A stretch of 64,000 nt of DNA, taken from positions 62,001-126,000 of the forward strand of contig NZ_SNUS01000001.1 of assembly GCF_012027635.1 (NCBI RefSeq), in the 5' to 3' direction. Below, piece after piece: positions 32,945 through 41,042 of the stretch. Below the pieces are notes generated by a model that had not been told where the DNA came from, made no database searches, and saw only the letters and a list, made by a program, of their open reading frames with translations. The stretch is from Thermococcus sp. 21S9. GTDB taxonomy: Archaea; Methanobacteriota_B; Thermococci; Thermococcales; Thermococcaceae. Within the stretch, counting starts at the first letter, position 1, and each line of letters starts with the position of its first letter. The translations under genes and the position numbers were made by a program.

Positions 32945-32952
32945 CTTATAAA
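32945..32952 (+). promoter_or_regulatory. TATA box of the sRNA/MBL transcript
   Basis: CTTATAAA lies 28 nt before the GGGC that opens the C/D-like RNA, matching the archaeal TATA-to-start distance. Confidence 0.5.
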
Positions 32953-32972
32953 CCACCGCCCTAAACTACCCC

Positions 32973-33048
32973 GGGCGATGAAGAGATTCATCCCTCCTGA
33001 CGGGGACTCGCTCCCCCCGAGATGAAGACGCGGTCCCCCCTCGAGCCC
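32973..33048 (+). ncRNA. Candidate C/D-box-like sRNA or structured leader
   Basis: Order: terminal stem GGGC, C box GATGA (32977-32981), 15-nt guide, D' CTGA (32997-33000), a stem CGGGG/CCCCG enclosing a short loop, C' GATGA (33021-33025), 15-nt guide, D-like TCGA (33041-33044), terminal stem GCCC. The stem between D' and C' would make a full kink-turn instead of the usual K-loop. It starts where the TATA predicts. It ends 17 nt before the TTG of the MBL gene, so it may also act as that mRNA's leader. A competing hairpin, GATGAA/TTCATC, covers the C box. Confidence 0.45.
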
Positions 33049-33064
33049 TTTTGGAGGTGGGAGC

Positions 33065-33775
33065 TTGGAGAACCTTGAGGTAATCTATCCGGACCTGTTC
33101 CCAATCGAGATTCCGCCCAACACGGTGATGCTGAAGGGACTTAACTGGGACTCTAACGTCTACCTCTTCCGCTCCGGAAAAGAAGCTTTAATCATCGACA
33201 CGGGCACGGGCGAGAACGCCGAGCGCTACTTCTCACTCTGGCTCGGTGAGGGCTATCTTGACGGCCTGAAGAAGGTCGTGATATTCAACACACACGAGCA
33301 CTTCGACCACGTCGGTGGGAACCTCGCGATGAAGGAGCTCTTCGAGAGGCTCGGCGTCGAGGTTCTCTTCGCTTCGCACAGGAAAACCGCCGAAGTCCTT
33401 GAGCGCGCCGATGGAAGGATAATCCTCGACTACGCCTACGGGAAGAGGTTTCCGGGGCATAATGTTGACATCAAGCTCGATGACGGCGACTACCTAAGGG
33501 TTGGCAGGAGAAAACTACTCCTCCTCCACACACCGGGCCACACCGCTGGGAGCTCCTGCCTCTACCTCGACGGCGAAGTTAAGTTAATATTCACCGGCGA
33601 CACTATATTCAACGGAACCGTCGGGAGAACGGATTTGCCAACCGGGAACCGGGAGGAGCTGAGGAATAGCATTGAGAAACTGGCGGAGCTTGATGTTGAC
33701 TTCGGCCTGCCCGGGCACGGCTGGCTCATAAAGGACTGGCGCGGGAACATTAAAGCTGTGAGGAGGTTCCTATGA
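33065..33775 (+). CDS. MBL-fold metallo-hydrolase
   Basis: 236 aa. Metal ligands in FNTHEHFDHVGG (HxHxDH), LLHTPGHTAGSSCLY (H), FTGDTIF (D) and LPGHGW (H): the glyoxalase II-like beta-lactamase fold. GRTDLPTGN resembles glyoxalase/sulfur-dioxygenase-type members. Substrate unknown. TTG start at 33065 with GGAGGTGGG ten bases upstream. The next gene overlaps its stop by 4 nt. Confidence 0.9.
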   Translation: MENLEVIYPDLFPIEIPPNTVMLKGLNWDSNVYLFRSGKEALIIDTGTGENAERYFSLWLGEGYLDGLKKVVIFNTHEHFDHVGGNLAMKELFERLGVEVLFASHRKTAEVLERADGRIILDYAYGKRFPGHNVDIKLDDGDYLRVGRRKLLLLHTPGHTAGSSCLYLDGEVKLIFTGDTIFNGTVGRTDLPTGNREELRNSIEKLAELDVDFGLPGHGWLIKDWRGNIKAVRRFL

Positions 33776-34020
33776 GGAAGGGTTCGCTGAAGGAAGTTCT
33801 GGCGAAGATTAAGCACGACCCGAGGGAGGACGAGCGGGACTACTATATCGTCATAGAGCACAGGGGAGCTTACGGGAACGAGAAGAGAATCCCCGTCGAG
33901 ATGATTGAGCTGGGTTACGGTTATTTCTTCATCGGAGAGACGCAGATTCCGTATCACAGAATAATCCAGGTGGTCAGAAAAGACGGAAAGGTGGTGTGGG
34001 AAAGGCGCTCAAGAGATTAG
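33772..34020 (+). CDS. UPF0248/DUF504 family protein
   Basis: 82 aa. MRKGSLKEVLAKIKHDPREDERDYYIVIEHRGAYGNEKRIPV, then YFFIGETQIPYHRIIQVVRKDGKVVWER fits the UPF0248 (DUF504, MJ1316-like) family of small archaeal proteins, a domain also found attached to RNA-processing enzymes in eukaryotes. It is translationally coupled to the MBL hydrolase (ATGA overlap). Function not established. Its end overlaps the convergent ferritin-like/DUF835 gene by 12 nt. Confidence 0.85.
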   Translation: MRKGSLKEVLAKIKHDPREDERDYYIVIEHRGAYGNEKRIPVEMIELGYGYFFIGETQIPYHRIIQVVRKDGKVVWERRSRD

Positions 34021-34974
34021 CTCGAGCTCCGACGTGAGAATCGCCCACTCCTTCTTCTCGAAGGCCTCAGGAACTGCCGTCACTATGAGATAACCGTCGT
34101 TAACTATCGCAAGGTCCTTGAGGTAGAGGACAAAGTCGAGGGTCTCTCTAAAGCCGAGCTGGCTCACGAGGTAACTCAGGTTCTGGAGGAAAACTGCACC
34201 CCGCTGGCCCTTAGCAGTACTGTCGCGGAAGAATCTGGACAGTTCGTTCCGCATATCAGGTAGGAGTTCCGGCGGGATTGCGCCCTCGACGTCGGTTTTG
34301 GTGACCCATATTACCTTTCCGTGCCCCTCTATGAACTCGGAAAACTTGCGCGGGTTTTCGCGGACGAGTGCAAGGAGGGTCTTGGGTTCATCAAGGAAGT
34401 CCAGAAGGAAGTATCTCGCCTTCACGTCGTCCGTGAGCAGGTATGCCCCCGAATCAAGCTCCCAGGGAGAAGCGTGCCTCCGCTCGAGGGCCTTCATAAG
34501 GTCATAGACCCGTTTTATCTCCTCGTAGTGCCCCTGCTCCATCGCCGCGAGGTCGAGGGCAAGCTTTCGCACTTCATCGTCTCTCGTCACGCTGGCGAGC
34601 AGTTCATAGGTCTGTTTTGCAAAAAGTTCACTCTCCATGCAGTACTTAAGGGCCGAGGTATAATCCCCCGCGTCATCAAAATTGGGGTAAAAGGGATACA
34701 CCTCAACGGGTGGGGCGTCAACTTCAACGGGCTCCTCCCCTGGGAAGAGCCGTTCGAACAGCTCCATTAGTATCTTCTCATGGTTCTTGCTCTCCTCGCT
34801 CATCTTCCGGAATAAGACCTTAACACTCTTTCTCTTCGCCTTTTCTGCCAGTTCAGCGTAGTATTTGGCCTCGTCCCTTTCGCTGAAAATCGCATAGCTC
34901 AGCAACTCCTTGACTGAAAGATTTTTCAAGCGATTGACGATTTCCTTCATTATCTCACTCGGGTCCCTATTCAT
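34009..34974 (-). CDS. Ferritin-like domain fused to DUF835
   Basis: 321 aa. Residues about 10-165 form a ferritin/rubrerythrin-like four-helix bundle (SERDEAKYYAELAEKAKRKSVKVLFRKMSEESKNHEKILMELFE, then YCMESELFAKQTYELL, then LAAMEQGHYEEIKRVYDLM); residues about 185-321 are a DUF835 domain (WELDSGAYLLTDDVKARYFLLDFL... DFVLYLKDLAIVNDGYLIVTAVPEAF). The second EQGH looks like an ExxH ligand, but the first site has SKNH, so the di-iron centre may be incomplete. ATG 34950 after GTGAGAT is an alternative start. Confidence 0.8.
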   Translation of the reverse strand: MNRDPSEIMKEIVNRLKNLSVKELLSYAIFSERDEAKYYAELAEKAKRKSVKVLFRKMSEESKNHEKILMELFERLFPGEEPVEVDAPPVEVYPFYPNFDDAGDYTSALKYCMESELFAKQTYELLASVTRDDEVRKLALDLAAMEQGHYEEIKRVYDLMKALERRHASPWELDSGAYLLTDDVKARYFLLDFLDEPKTLLALVRENPRKFSEFIEGHGKVIWVTKTDVEGAIPPELLPDMRNELSRFFRDSTAKGQRGAVFLQNLSYLVSQLGFRETLDFVLYLKDLAIVNDGYLIVTAVPEAFEKKEWAILTSELELIS

Positions 34975-35044
34975 TGCCAACGCCCGGGAAGTACTAAGAT
35001 AGTTACACGAAAAAGCTTTTCTACTCCCAAATGAAGCCCAACCC

Positions 35045-35809
35045 ATGATTGACGCGCACGCTCACTTCGAGTTCTACAAGAGGGAAGCGCCCAAGATAAT
35101 AGAGGAGTGCAGGGGAGAGCTCAGGGCAGTGGTCGATTCAATCACCGAGTACAGGAAGGCCCACGTCTGGAAGAGCTGGGAGCTACTCAGGCCGTACTTC
35201 GGCTTCATCTTCCCGACCCTCGGCTACCACCCCAACGAGGCCAGGAGGGGCAACTGGGAGAAGGTGAGGAAGGTCGAGGACTTCATACGCGAGCACTCGG
35301 GGGAGATAGTCGCCATCGGGGAGATAGGCCTCGACTACCACTACGCCGAGAACGAAAGGCAGAGGGAGAACCAGCGCGAAATCTTCAGGCACTTCCTTGA
35401 GCTGGCCGTTGAGCTCGACCTTCCGGTGGTTATTCACGCGAGGGAAGCCGAGGGAGAAGCCTACAAGCTGGTTCAGAGGGCAGGCGTCAGGGCTTACTTC
35501 CACTCCTACGCCGGGAGCGTTGAGCTTGCAAAAGAGATAGTCGAGAACGGCCACGTCATAGGGATAAACACCGGAATAGTCTTCATTCCGGAGGTTACGG
35601 CGGTTGCGGAAGCAATCGATGTGGATTACCTTTTGGCCGAGACGGACAGTCCATACATGAGCCCCTTCAAGGGACAGCGCAATGTCCCGTGCAACGTCCG
35701 CGTTGCGGTTGAGTGGATAGCCAAGCTTCAGGGGCTGGAGTTTGAAGATGTCGAGAGGAAAACTGAGAAAAACACAGTCGAGTTCTTTGCTCTGGAGGTG
35801 AAAGCATGA
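35045..35809 (+). CDS. TatD-family metal-dependent hydrolase
   Basis: 254 aa. TIM-barrel amidohydrolase ligands: DAHAHFEF (HxH), GEIGLDYHY (E), VIHAREAEGEAY (H), YFHSYAG (H) and AETDSPYMSP (D). TatD proteins are 3'-5' exonucleases of DNA/RNA in bacteria; archaeal members are assumed similar. The start is close to its own transcript start, with little leader. The next gene's ATG overlaps its stop by 4 nt. Confidence 0.9.
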   Translation: MIDAHAHFEFYKREAPKIIEECRGELRAVVDSITEYRKAHVWKSWELLRPYFGFIFPTLGYHPNEARRGNWEKVRKVEDFIREHSGEIVAIGEIGLDYHYAENERQRENQREIFRHFLELAVELDLPVVIHAREAEGEAYKLVQRAGVRAYFHSYAGSVELAKEIVENGHVIGINTGIVFIPEVTAVAEAIDVDYLLAETDSPYMSPFKGQRNVPCNVRVAVEWIAKLQGLEFEDVERKTEKNTVEFFALEVKA

Positions 35810-36096
35810 AGGTCGAAGAGGCCGAAAGGGTGAGGGAACTCTTGAAGGAGCTCGGTGAAGAGGCCTTAATCGCGAGGCTGGACTCGTTCATCGCTTTAAA
35901 CGAGGGGCTTGAAACCAAGAAGGGCGAGGACTACATAAGGCTCTCGATTCTGGGCTTCCTTGAGGGACTCCTGATGACGCTGAAGATGAAGTACCCGGAA
36001 AACGGGGAGGTTGTAGAGCTTTACGAGGAAATCAGGGCCAAGAGGTCGGAGCTTGATAAACTCTTCAGGAAGCCGGCGATGCAGAACCTTCAGTGA
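35806..36096 (+). CDS. Hypothetical helical protein
   Basis: 96 aa. Three or four helices: VEEAERVRELLKELGEEALIARLDSFIALNEGLETKKGEDYIRLSILGFLEGLLMTLKMKYPENGEVVELYEEI. Not recognised. Translational coupling to TatD (GGAGGTGAAAGC ATGA) argues that it is a real partner gene. Overlaps the convergent DHPS-like gene by 7 nt. Confidence 0.72.
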   Translation: MKVEEAERVRELLKELGEEALIARLDSFIALNEGLETKKGEDYIRLSILGFLEGLLMTLKMKYPENGEVVELYEEIRAKRSELDKLFRKPAMQNLQ

Positions 36097-37625
36097 GAAC
36101 CCTGAGAATAAAACTCCGGAAACAGCTCAACCTCCTGAACGTAGCTCCTCCTCAATTTTAAGGCCGTGTAAGCCCTCTCCAGCTCACGGCCGAGGTAGAA
36201 GGCGTGTCTCGGACTTATCCCGAAGCGCTCAAGAATCGTGTCTATTATCGCGTTTGGGTCGTCGCCGACGACAGTTAGAACGACCTCCGTTCCCCGGTGG
36301 GCGTTCACCCAGATTCTTCCGCCTTCAACCCAGATGCGGAAGTAAACCGGCTCGAGCTGGACCGGCTTTTCTTCAGCCTCGATTATTTCTTCCGCCGGCT
36401 CGAAGCGCCACTCCTTGGCTCTCTTCTCCTTCAGGATGAGCAGGTCGAAGCCCAAATCCTTGGGCATGTCGAAGAGGTTCATGTCTACTGCCCTCCTCAG
36501 CTCCCTGACGGAACCCCTGGCTTTTGCGCTCGTCTCCGTCGTGAGGAGAAGGCTTATCGAAAGCTCCTTCGCGATTCCGGCCAGTAGGGCGTTCATCCCC
36601 ACGCTGTCGGCGTCGCAGAGCTCAACCACGTTGCCGACTCCAGCGAGGAGAACGTCGTCCGGGTTCCTCTCGCGGTAGAGCTGGAAGGCCGTTATCGAGC
36701 GCGCCAGGTGGGGAACGTGCTCAAGGATTAAATCCGGGATTAGGGTTTTGTAACCAAGCTCAAGGGCTCTCTCCTTGAGATTCTCGAGAAACTCTATCCT
36801 CTCCGCGGGTTTAGCCGGGAAAAAGCCCTTCCTCTGGTTCGTCGGGATTAGAACGACGGGCTTTTCAGTAACGAGTTCCTCAAGGTTGCCCTCGTCGACG
36901 CTCAGGAAGAGGTCTGCGTAGTCCAAAGCTTTCTCGATTTCAACCGCATTAAGGGAGTCGAAGCTAATCGGAACGTCGAAGCCCCTCTCTTTGAGCCTCT
37001 CGCGGATTTCGGGAATCAGCTCAACGAAATCGAGGTTCGTTTCTCCAGCAACCATCCCGATGTCGATTATATCTGCCCCCTCGCGGAGGTAGTAGAGGGC
37101 CTTCTCAACGGTCCCATCTACGCCGAGTTTCGGGGCGTCAACGACCTCGCCAAGAATCCTCGTCGGGAAGTCCCTTCCCGCGGGAAGGTTGCCGATGAGG
37201 ACGTTCCAGGGCTTCTTAAGGGCGTTCTCGATGTAGTGTCTGTCCTTGGTCTTGTTCCTGATGTCCTCGACTTTCTTCAACCCGTCGAGGGAGAAGAGCT
37301 CGTCCGCGGGCTTTTCTTTGCTCAGTCTGAAACCCTTTTCCAATGCCCCCAACACGGCAGGTAAATCCATCGCGTTCCTCGGCCCCTTAAAGGTTGGAAT
37401 CCCTATTTCATCCTCGATGGGTTGAGCGGAACCCCTGACGAGGCCGGGAATCAGAATTAAATCGTAGTCCTCACTCCTCACACCGGCCCTCCTCAGGTAG
37501 TGGACTATCAGTTCGGGAGTTAAGAACGCCGCGACGCTGACCGGCGTAACGAGAACGTCACAGCCTTTCCCGTACTTCCTCACGAGCGGTTCGGCGAGTT
37601 TACCGGTGACGAGGAGGATTCTCAT
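36090..37625 (-). CDS. Dihydropteroate synthase-related protein
   Basis: 511 aa. Central TIM-barrel resembling DHPS: EGADIIDIGMVAGETNLDFVELIPEIRERL, then VPISFDSLNAVEIEKALDYADLFLSVDEGN and LIPTNQRKGFF, flanked by an N-terminal about 150-residue domain (MRILLVTGKLAEPLVRKYGKGCDVLVTPVSVAAFLTP) and a C-terminal domain of about 110 residues. This architecture is found in archaea that lack classical DHPS and has been linked to methanopterin/modified-folate synthesis. TATA CCTTAAAAG at 37646-37654 places the transcript start at or next to the ATG, so it is probably leaderless. Confidence 0.85.
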   Translation of the reverse strand: MRILLVTGKLAEPLVRKYGKGCDVLVTPVSVAAFLTPELIVHYLRRAGVRSEDYDLILIPGLVRGSAQPIEDEIGIPTFKGPRNAMDLPAVLGALEKGFRLSKEKPADELFSLDGLKKVEDIRNKTKDRHYIENALKKPWNVLIGNLPAGRDFPTRILGEVVDAPKLGVDGTVEKALYYLREGADIIDIGMVAGETNLDFVELIPEIRERLKERGFDVPISFDSLNAVEIEKALDYADLFLSVDEGNLEELVTEKPVVLIPTNQRKGFFPAKPAERIEFLENLKERALELGYKTLIPDLILEHVPHLARSITAFQLYRERNPDDVLLAGVGNVVELCDADSVGMNALLAGIAKELSISLLLTTETSAKARGSVRELRRAVDMNLFDMPKDLGFDLLILKEKRAKEWRFEPAEEIIEAEEKPVQLEPVYFRIWVEGGRIWVNAHRGTEVVLTVVGDDPNAIIDTILERFGISPRHAFYLGRELERAYTALKLRRSYVQEVELFPEFYSQGSH

Positions 37626-37653
37626 GGTTGAAACTTCGGGGTTGGCCTTAAAA

Positions 37654-37710
37654 GCCCTCGGCCGGTAGGTGGCTCATCACCGCTCAGCCGGGAGTAGCTC
37701 GTCATCGGGC
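37654..37710 (-). ncRNA. Candidate C/D-box guide sRNA
   Basis: Minus strand: terminal stem GCCC, C box GATGA (37702-37706), 14-nt guide, D' CTGA, spacer GCGGT, C' GATGA (37674-37678), 12-nt guide, D-like CCGA, terminal stem GGGC; 57 nt. A TATA box (TTTATATA, 37731-37738) lies about 25 nt upstream of its first base, strong support for an independent transcript. Boxes and length match the candidate at 4451-4507, while the guides differ. Targets unknown. Confidence 0.65.
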
Positions 37711-37730
37711 AGAGGGGGTAAGAAAGGGAG

Positions 37731-37738
37731 TATATAAA
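37731..37738 (-). promoter_or_regulatory. TATA box of the C/D-like sRNA
   Basis: TTTATATA on the minus strand, centred about 25 nt before the GCCC that opens the sRNA at 37710. Confidence 0.55.
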
Positions 37739-37799
37739 GCCTTGGAATCCTCCCAGGCTCTCACCAATCGGTCCGCTGGGCTCTCCCCATTGGCCGAAA

Positions 37800-38447
37800 T
37801 CACAGGTAGGGAGCAAAGAGCAAATCCTCAATCTCTCCGCCGGCTTTTCGGAAGACCGCCACGCTCCAGCCGACGTTCCCAACCTTCTCCGGCCGGTGGG
37901 CGTCGCTGGCGAAGGTCAGCTTAACCCCCCTCCTTATACACTCCCTCACGAACTCCAAATCCGGAACGCGGTAGCGGGAGCTTATCTCGAATGCCTTCCC
38001 TGTCTCCTCGGCGAGGGCAATGAGTTCGAGGAGGTCCCCCCATGGGGGGTAGCCAATGTAGGGAAAGCTCGCGCCGAAGTGGCCGATGACGTCGACGTTC
38101 TCATCGAGGAGAGCTGTCTTCACGAGCTCGACGTACTGCTCCGGCCGGTCAACCCACTCGTGAACGCTCGCTATCACGAAGTCGAGCTTTTTAGCCATCC
38201 AGTCCGGCACGTCAACGCCGTTGGGAGTTATGTTGCCCTCGATTCCCGCTAAAACCGTTATCTCGCTATCCTCGCCCCAGCGCCTTATCTCGCTCAGGTA
38301 AGCGTTGAAGTTGCCCCTCAGGAGGTAGTGGCTGTGGTCCGTTATCGCAACGAGCGAGAGACCCTTCCGCTCGGCCTCCGCGATGTTCTCGAAGACCTCT
38401 CCGAGGCCGTCAGAGTGGAGCGTGTGGGTGTGCGAATCGTGGAGCAT
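37800..38447 (-). CDS. PHP-domain phosphoesterase
   Basis: 215 aa. Metal ligands: DSHTHTLHSDG (HTH...H), AITDHSHY (DH), GIEGNI (E), ASVHEW (H), VIGHFG (H), TFASDAHRPE (D-H). PHP proteins hydrolyse phosphoesters such as histidinol-P or act as exonucleases; the substrate cannot be deduced here. TATA CTTTTTTAAAG at about 38465-38475 predicts a leaderless mRNA starting near 38446. Confidence 0.88.
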   Translation of the reverse strand: MLHDSHTHTLHSDGLGEVFENIAEAERKGLSLVAITDHSHYLLRGNFNAYLSEIRRWGEDSEITVLAGIEGNITPNGVDVPDWMAKKLDFVIASVHEWVDRPEQYVELVKTALLDENVDVIGHFGASFPYIGYPPWGDLLELIALAEETGKAFEISSRYRVPDLEFVRECIRRGVKLTFASDAHRPEKVGNVGWSVAVFRKAGGEIEDLLFAPYL

Positions 38448-38526
38448 GTTCAGGGCTATTCTGGGGCTTTAAAAAAGCTTGTGGACAAAAAATCCAACGT
38501 AAAGCTAAACCTTGAGTTTTGACAAC

Positions 38527-38535
38527 CTTTAAATA
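38527..38535 (+). promoter_or_regulatory. Promoter of the methylmalonyl-CoA operon
   Basis: CTTTAAATA about 40 nt before ATG 38568, with purine-rich sequence upstream; the predicted start near 38556 leaves a short leader containing GGTGGTG. Confidence 0.5.
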
Positions 38536-38567
38536 CGACAAGAAAGAAACCTTAGCCGGTGGTGTCA

Positions 38568-38996
38568 ATGGTCGAGCGCTCAAAGGTTCGCGTCGTCATA
38601 GCGAAGCCCGGACTTGACGGTCACGACAGGGGAGCCAAGGTTGTGGCGAGAGCCCTGAAGGAGGCTGGCTATGAAGTCATCTACACGGGAATCAGGCAAA
38701 CCCCGGAGCAGATAGTCGAGACGGTGATTCAGGAAGATGCCGCCGTCCTGGGGATAAGCATTCTCTCCGGTGCCCACATGGTCCTTATTCCGAAGATTAT
38801 CAAGCTCCTTGAGGAGAGGGGCATAAAGCCGAACGAGGACATCGTAATCTTCGCCGGCGGAATAATCCCGCCCGACGACGCGGAGGAGCTGAAGAAGATG
38901 GGCGTCGCCGAGGTCTTCGGCCCGGGAACGCCCCTGAGAACGGTGATAGAGTTCGTTGACAGGGCCGTCGAGAACCTCAAGAGGTTTAGGGCTTAA
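38568..38996 (+). CDS. mcmB: Methylmalonyl-CoA mutase, B12-binding (small) subunit
   Basis: 142 aa. B12-binding Rossmann domain with DxHxxG as DGHDRG (KPGLDGHDRGAKVVARAL), then GISILSGAHMVLIPKI and FAGGIIPPDDAEELKKMGVAEVFGPGT. Only the cobalamin domain is present, so the catalytic large subunit is encoded elsewhere, as usual in archaea. It leads an operon with MeaB and the epimerase, together converting succinyl-CoA and propionyl-CoA derivatives. ATG 38568 follows GGTGGTG. Confidence 0.93.
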   Translation: MVERSKVRVVIAKPGLDGHDRGAKVVARALKEAGYEVIYTGIRQTPEQIVETVIQEDAAVLGISILSGAHMVLIPKIIKLLEERGIKPNEDIVIFAGGIIPPDDAEELKKMGVAEVFGPGTPLRTVIEFVDRAVENLKRFRA

Positions 38997-39036
38997 CTTT
39001 ATATTCCCCCTCTGGATAATTTCTCCAGTGATGAAA

Positions 39037-40002
39037 ATGACGCTCGAGCCTCTCATTCAGTCGGCACTATCGGGCGATAAAAAGGCCATAGCAAGGTTGA
39101 TAACCCTCGTTGAAAACGACGAGGAAAAAGCCAGGGAGATAATTCGGAGGATTTATCCCCACACGGGGAAGGCCTACGTCGTTGGTATAACCGGACCCCC
39201 TGGCTCGGGAAAGTCAACCCTTCTCGACAAGCTCATCAAGCTTGCCAGGGACGAGGGGCATAGGGTCGGGGTCATAGCGATAGACCCGACGTCGCCATTC
39301 ACTGGAGGCGCACTGCTCGGCGACAGGCTGAGGATGCAGAGGCACTCGACCGACCCCGGGGTCTTCATCAGGAGCATGGCGACGCGCGGTTCCCTCGGCG
39401 GTCTGGCGAAAGCTACTAACGACGCGGTTAAGGTTCTGGACGCTTCAGGCTACGACCTGATATTCGTCGAGACCGTTGGAGTCGGCCAGATTGAGGTTGA
39501 CATCGTCAAAACTGCGGATACCGTCGTTCTCGTAACCGTTCCGGGCCTCGGCGACGAGGTTCAGGCCATCAAGGCAGGACTCATGGAAGTGGCAGACATC
39601 TTCGCCATCAACAAGGCGGACAGGGAAGGAACGGAGATGGTGTACCTCGAGCTCAAGATGGCCCTCGAGTTCGAGAGGGACAAGTGGAGGCAAATCGGCT
39701 GGGAGCCTCCGATAGTCGAGACCACAGCTTTCACCCTCAAGGGCGTCAGGCCCCTCTGGGAGGCGATAAAGAGGCACAGGAAGCACATGGAGGAGAGCGG
39801 AAGGTTGAGGGAGAGGAGGGCCTTCCGCGCGAGGGAGGAAGTGAAGACCATCATCGCCTCAACGATAGCGAGCAAGGTGGAGGAGAGGCTTGCGAAGGGA
39901 GAGGCGAAGGAGCTCATCGAGGAAGTCGTTGAGAGGAAGCTTGACCCATATTCGGCATCTCAAATCGTGATGGAGAAGCTTAAGGAGGACCTCTGGAGGT
40001 GA
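39037..40002 (+). CDS. meaB: Methylmalonyl-CoA mutase-associated GTPase MeaB
   Basis: 321 aa. P-loop [47 protein letters not shown] (G3 region), NKAD (G4 base specificity) and the C-terminal dimerisation helices. MeaB protects and reloads the B12 cofactor of the mutase. An AT-rich TATA (CTTTATATT, about 38997-39005) lies in the end of the preceding gene's intergenic, so it may also have its own promoter. Start chosen at ATG 39037 after GTGATG; ATG 39031 is possible. Confidence 0.94.
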   Translation: MTLEPLIQSALSGDKKAIARLITLVENDEEKAREIIRRIYPHTGKAYVVGITGPPGSGKSTLLDKLIKLARDEGHRVGVIAIDPTSPFTGGALLGDRLRMQRHSTDPGVFIRSMATRGSLGGLAKATNDAVKVLDASGYDLIFVETVGVGQIEVDIVKTADTVVLVTVPGLGDEVQAIKAGLMEVADIFAINKADREGTEMVYLELKMALEFERDKWRQIGWEPPIVETTAFTLKGVRPLWEAIKRHRKHMEESGRLRERRAFRAREEVKTIIASTIASKVEERLAKGEAKELIEEVVERKLDPYSASQIVMEKLKEDLWR

Positions 40003-40006
40003 TTGC

Positions 40007-40408
40007 ATGTTCAAGAAGATAGACCACGTTGGTATAGCCGTTAAGAACCTTGAGGAGGCCATAAAGGTCTGGGAGGGCCTCGGCCTGAAAGTTGAGGAAA
40101 TCGAGGAAGTGCCGGACCAGAAGGTTAGAACCGCGATAATCCACATCGGCGAGAGCAGGATTGAGCTCCTTGAGCCGACGGCCGAGGACTCGCCGATAGC
40201 GAAGTTCATAGCCAAGCGCGGTGAGGGAATACACCACATCGCCCTCGGCGTTACGAACATCGAAGAGCACCTGAAGGAGCTCAAGGAGAAGGGCTACAGA
40301 CTCATAGACGAAGAGCCGAGGATTGGAGCCGGCGGGGCCAAGATAGCCTTCGTCCACCCGAAGGCCGTAACCGGTGTGCTTCTCGAACTCTGCGAGCGGA
40401 AAGAGTGA
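40007..40408 (+). CDS. mce: Methylmalonyl-CoA epimerase
   Basis: 133 aa, one VOC/glyoxalase-fold pair. Metal ligands expected at H7 (IDHVGIAV), IHHIALGV and the final LLELCE. Interconverts the (R)- and (S)-methylmalonyl-CoA epimers. GGAGGTGATTGC precedes the ATG and overlaps the meaB stop, showing translational coupling. Third gene of the mcmB-meaB-mce operon. Confidence 0.95.
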   Translation: MFKKIDHVGIAVKNLEEAIKVWEGLGLKVEEIEEVPDQKVRTAIIHIGESRIELLEPTAEDSPIAKFIAKRGEGIHHIALGVTNIEEHLKELKEKGYRLIDEEPRIGAGGAKIAFVHPKAVTGVLLELCERKE

Positions 40409-40575
40409 AGTTTTACAATTTTTCGAAAGTGCCCAATTGCACCTTTTTTCCTCTCATTTAAAACTTAAAGCTTATTTGAGTTATCAGTAAAATTTATAAG
40501 GAGACCGTCATAAGTGCCATTGAATCAACCTAACTGTTCCAATGTGTTCCATTGTTCACAGAGAAGTGATGACAT

Positions 40576-40998
40576 ATGCTCCTGAAGGGGAAGATTCGCA
40601 GGGGACCGCAGAAGGTTTTGGATTACCGAGTGCTTCCCTCCGTGTTAAAGGCGCTTCCAGACAGGAAAGTTTTGATAACCAGAAAAATGCCGGAGGAGGT
40701 TCCAGATTCAAACATAATCCACATCTGGGTCACCCGGGTTAGGCATCCCCAGGCGGTTGACCCCACCAACCTTTACGTCATCGAGCAAAGGGTCTGGGAT
40801 TCTCTCTCCAAGGGTGCCAAGAACGTAATTCTCGATGCTTTCGAGTACCTTCTACTCGAAAACGGACTTGAGAGAACCCTTCGCTTCGTCGGCAAGCTCC
40901 GGGACATGGCGTTGCTTTCGGACTCAAACTTCTACGTTACCGTCAGTGATGGCGTTGATGAACGGGTTCTCGCGATGCTGAAGAGAATCGTTGAGTGA
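40576..40998 (+). CDS. DUF835 protein (single domain)
   Basis: 140 aa. RKVLITRKMPEEVPDSNIIHIWVTRVRHPQAVDPTNLYVIEQRVWDSLSKGAKNVILDAFEYLLLENGLERTLRFVGKLRDMALLSDSNFYVTVSDG is a complete DUF835 domain: it looks like the second half of a RecA/KaiC fold with a Walker-B-like VILDAFEYL but no Walker A. Function unknown. A long leader (about 55 nt) precedes it: TATA AAAATTTATAAGG near 40488-40500, ribosome site GTGATGAC. Confidence 0.85.
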   Translation: MLLKGKIRRGPQKVLDYRVLPSVLKALPDRKVLITRKMPEEVPDSNIIHIWVTRVRHPQAVDPTNLYVIEQRVWDSLSKGAKNVILDAFEYLLLENGLERTLRFVGKLRDMALLSDSNFYVTVSDGVDERVLAMLKRIVE

Positions 40999-41000
40999 GG

Positions 41001-41009
41001 TTTATATAT
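41001..41009 (+). promoter_or_regulatory. Promoter of smc-scpA
   Basis: GAGG followed by TTTATATAT about 36 nt before the smc ATG. Confidence 0.55.
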
Positions 41010-41042
41010 CACCCGTTCCTCTTCTCCACTTAGGTGTGAGCT

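Noticed and set aside
37622-37882. 86-codon frame on the minus strand between the DHPS-like and PHP genes
   Set aside because: Covers the sRNA and its TATA, ends in the start of a real gene, and has no ribosome site or recognisable sequence.
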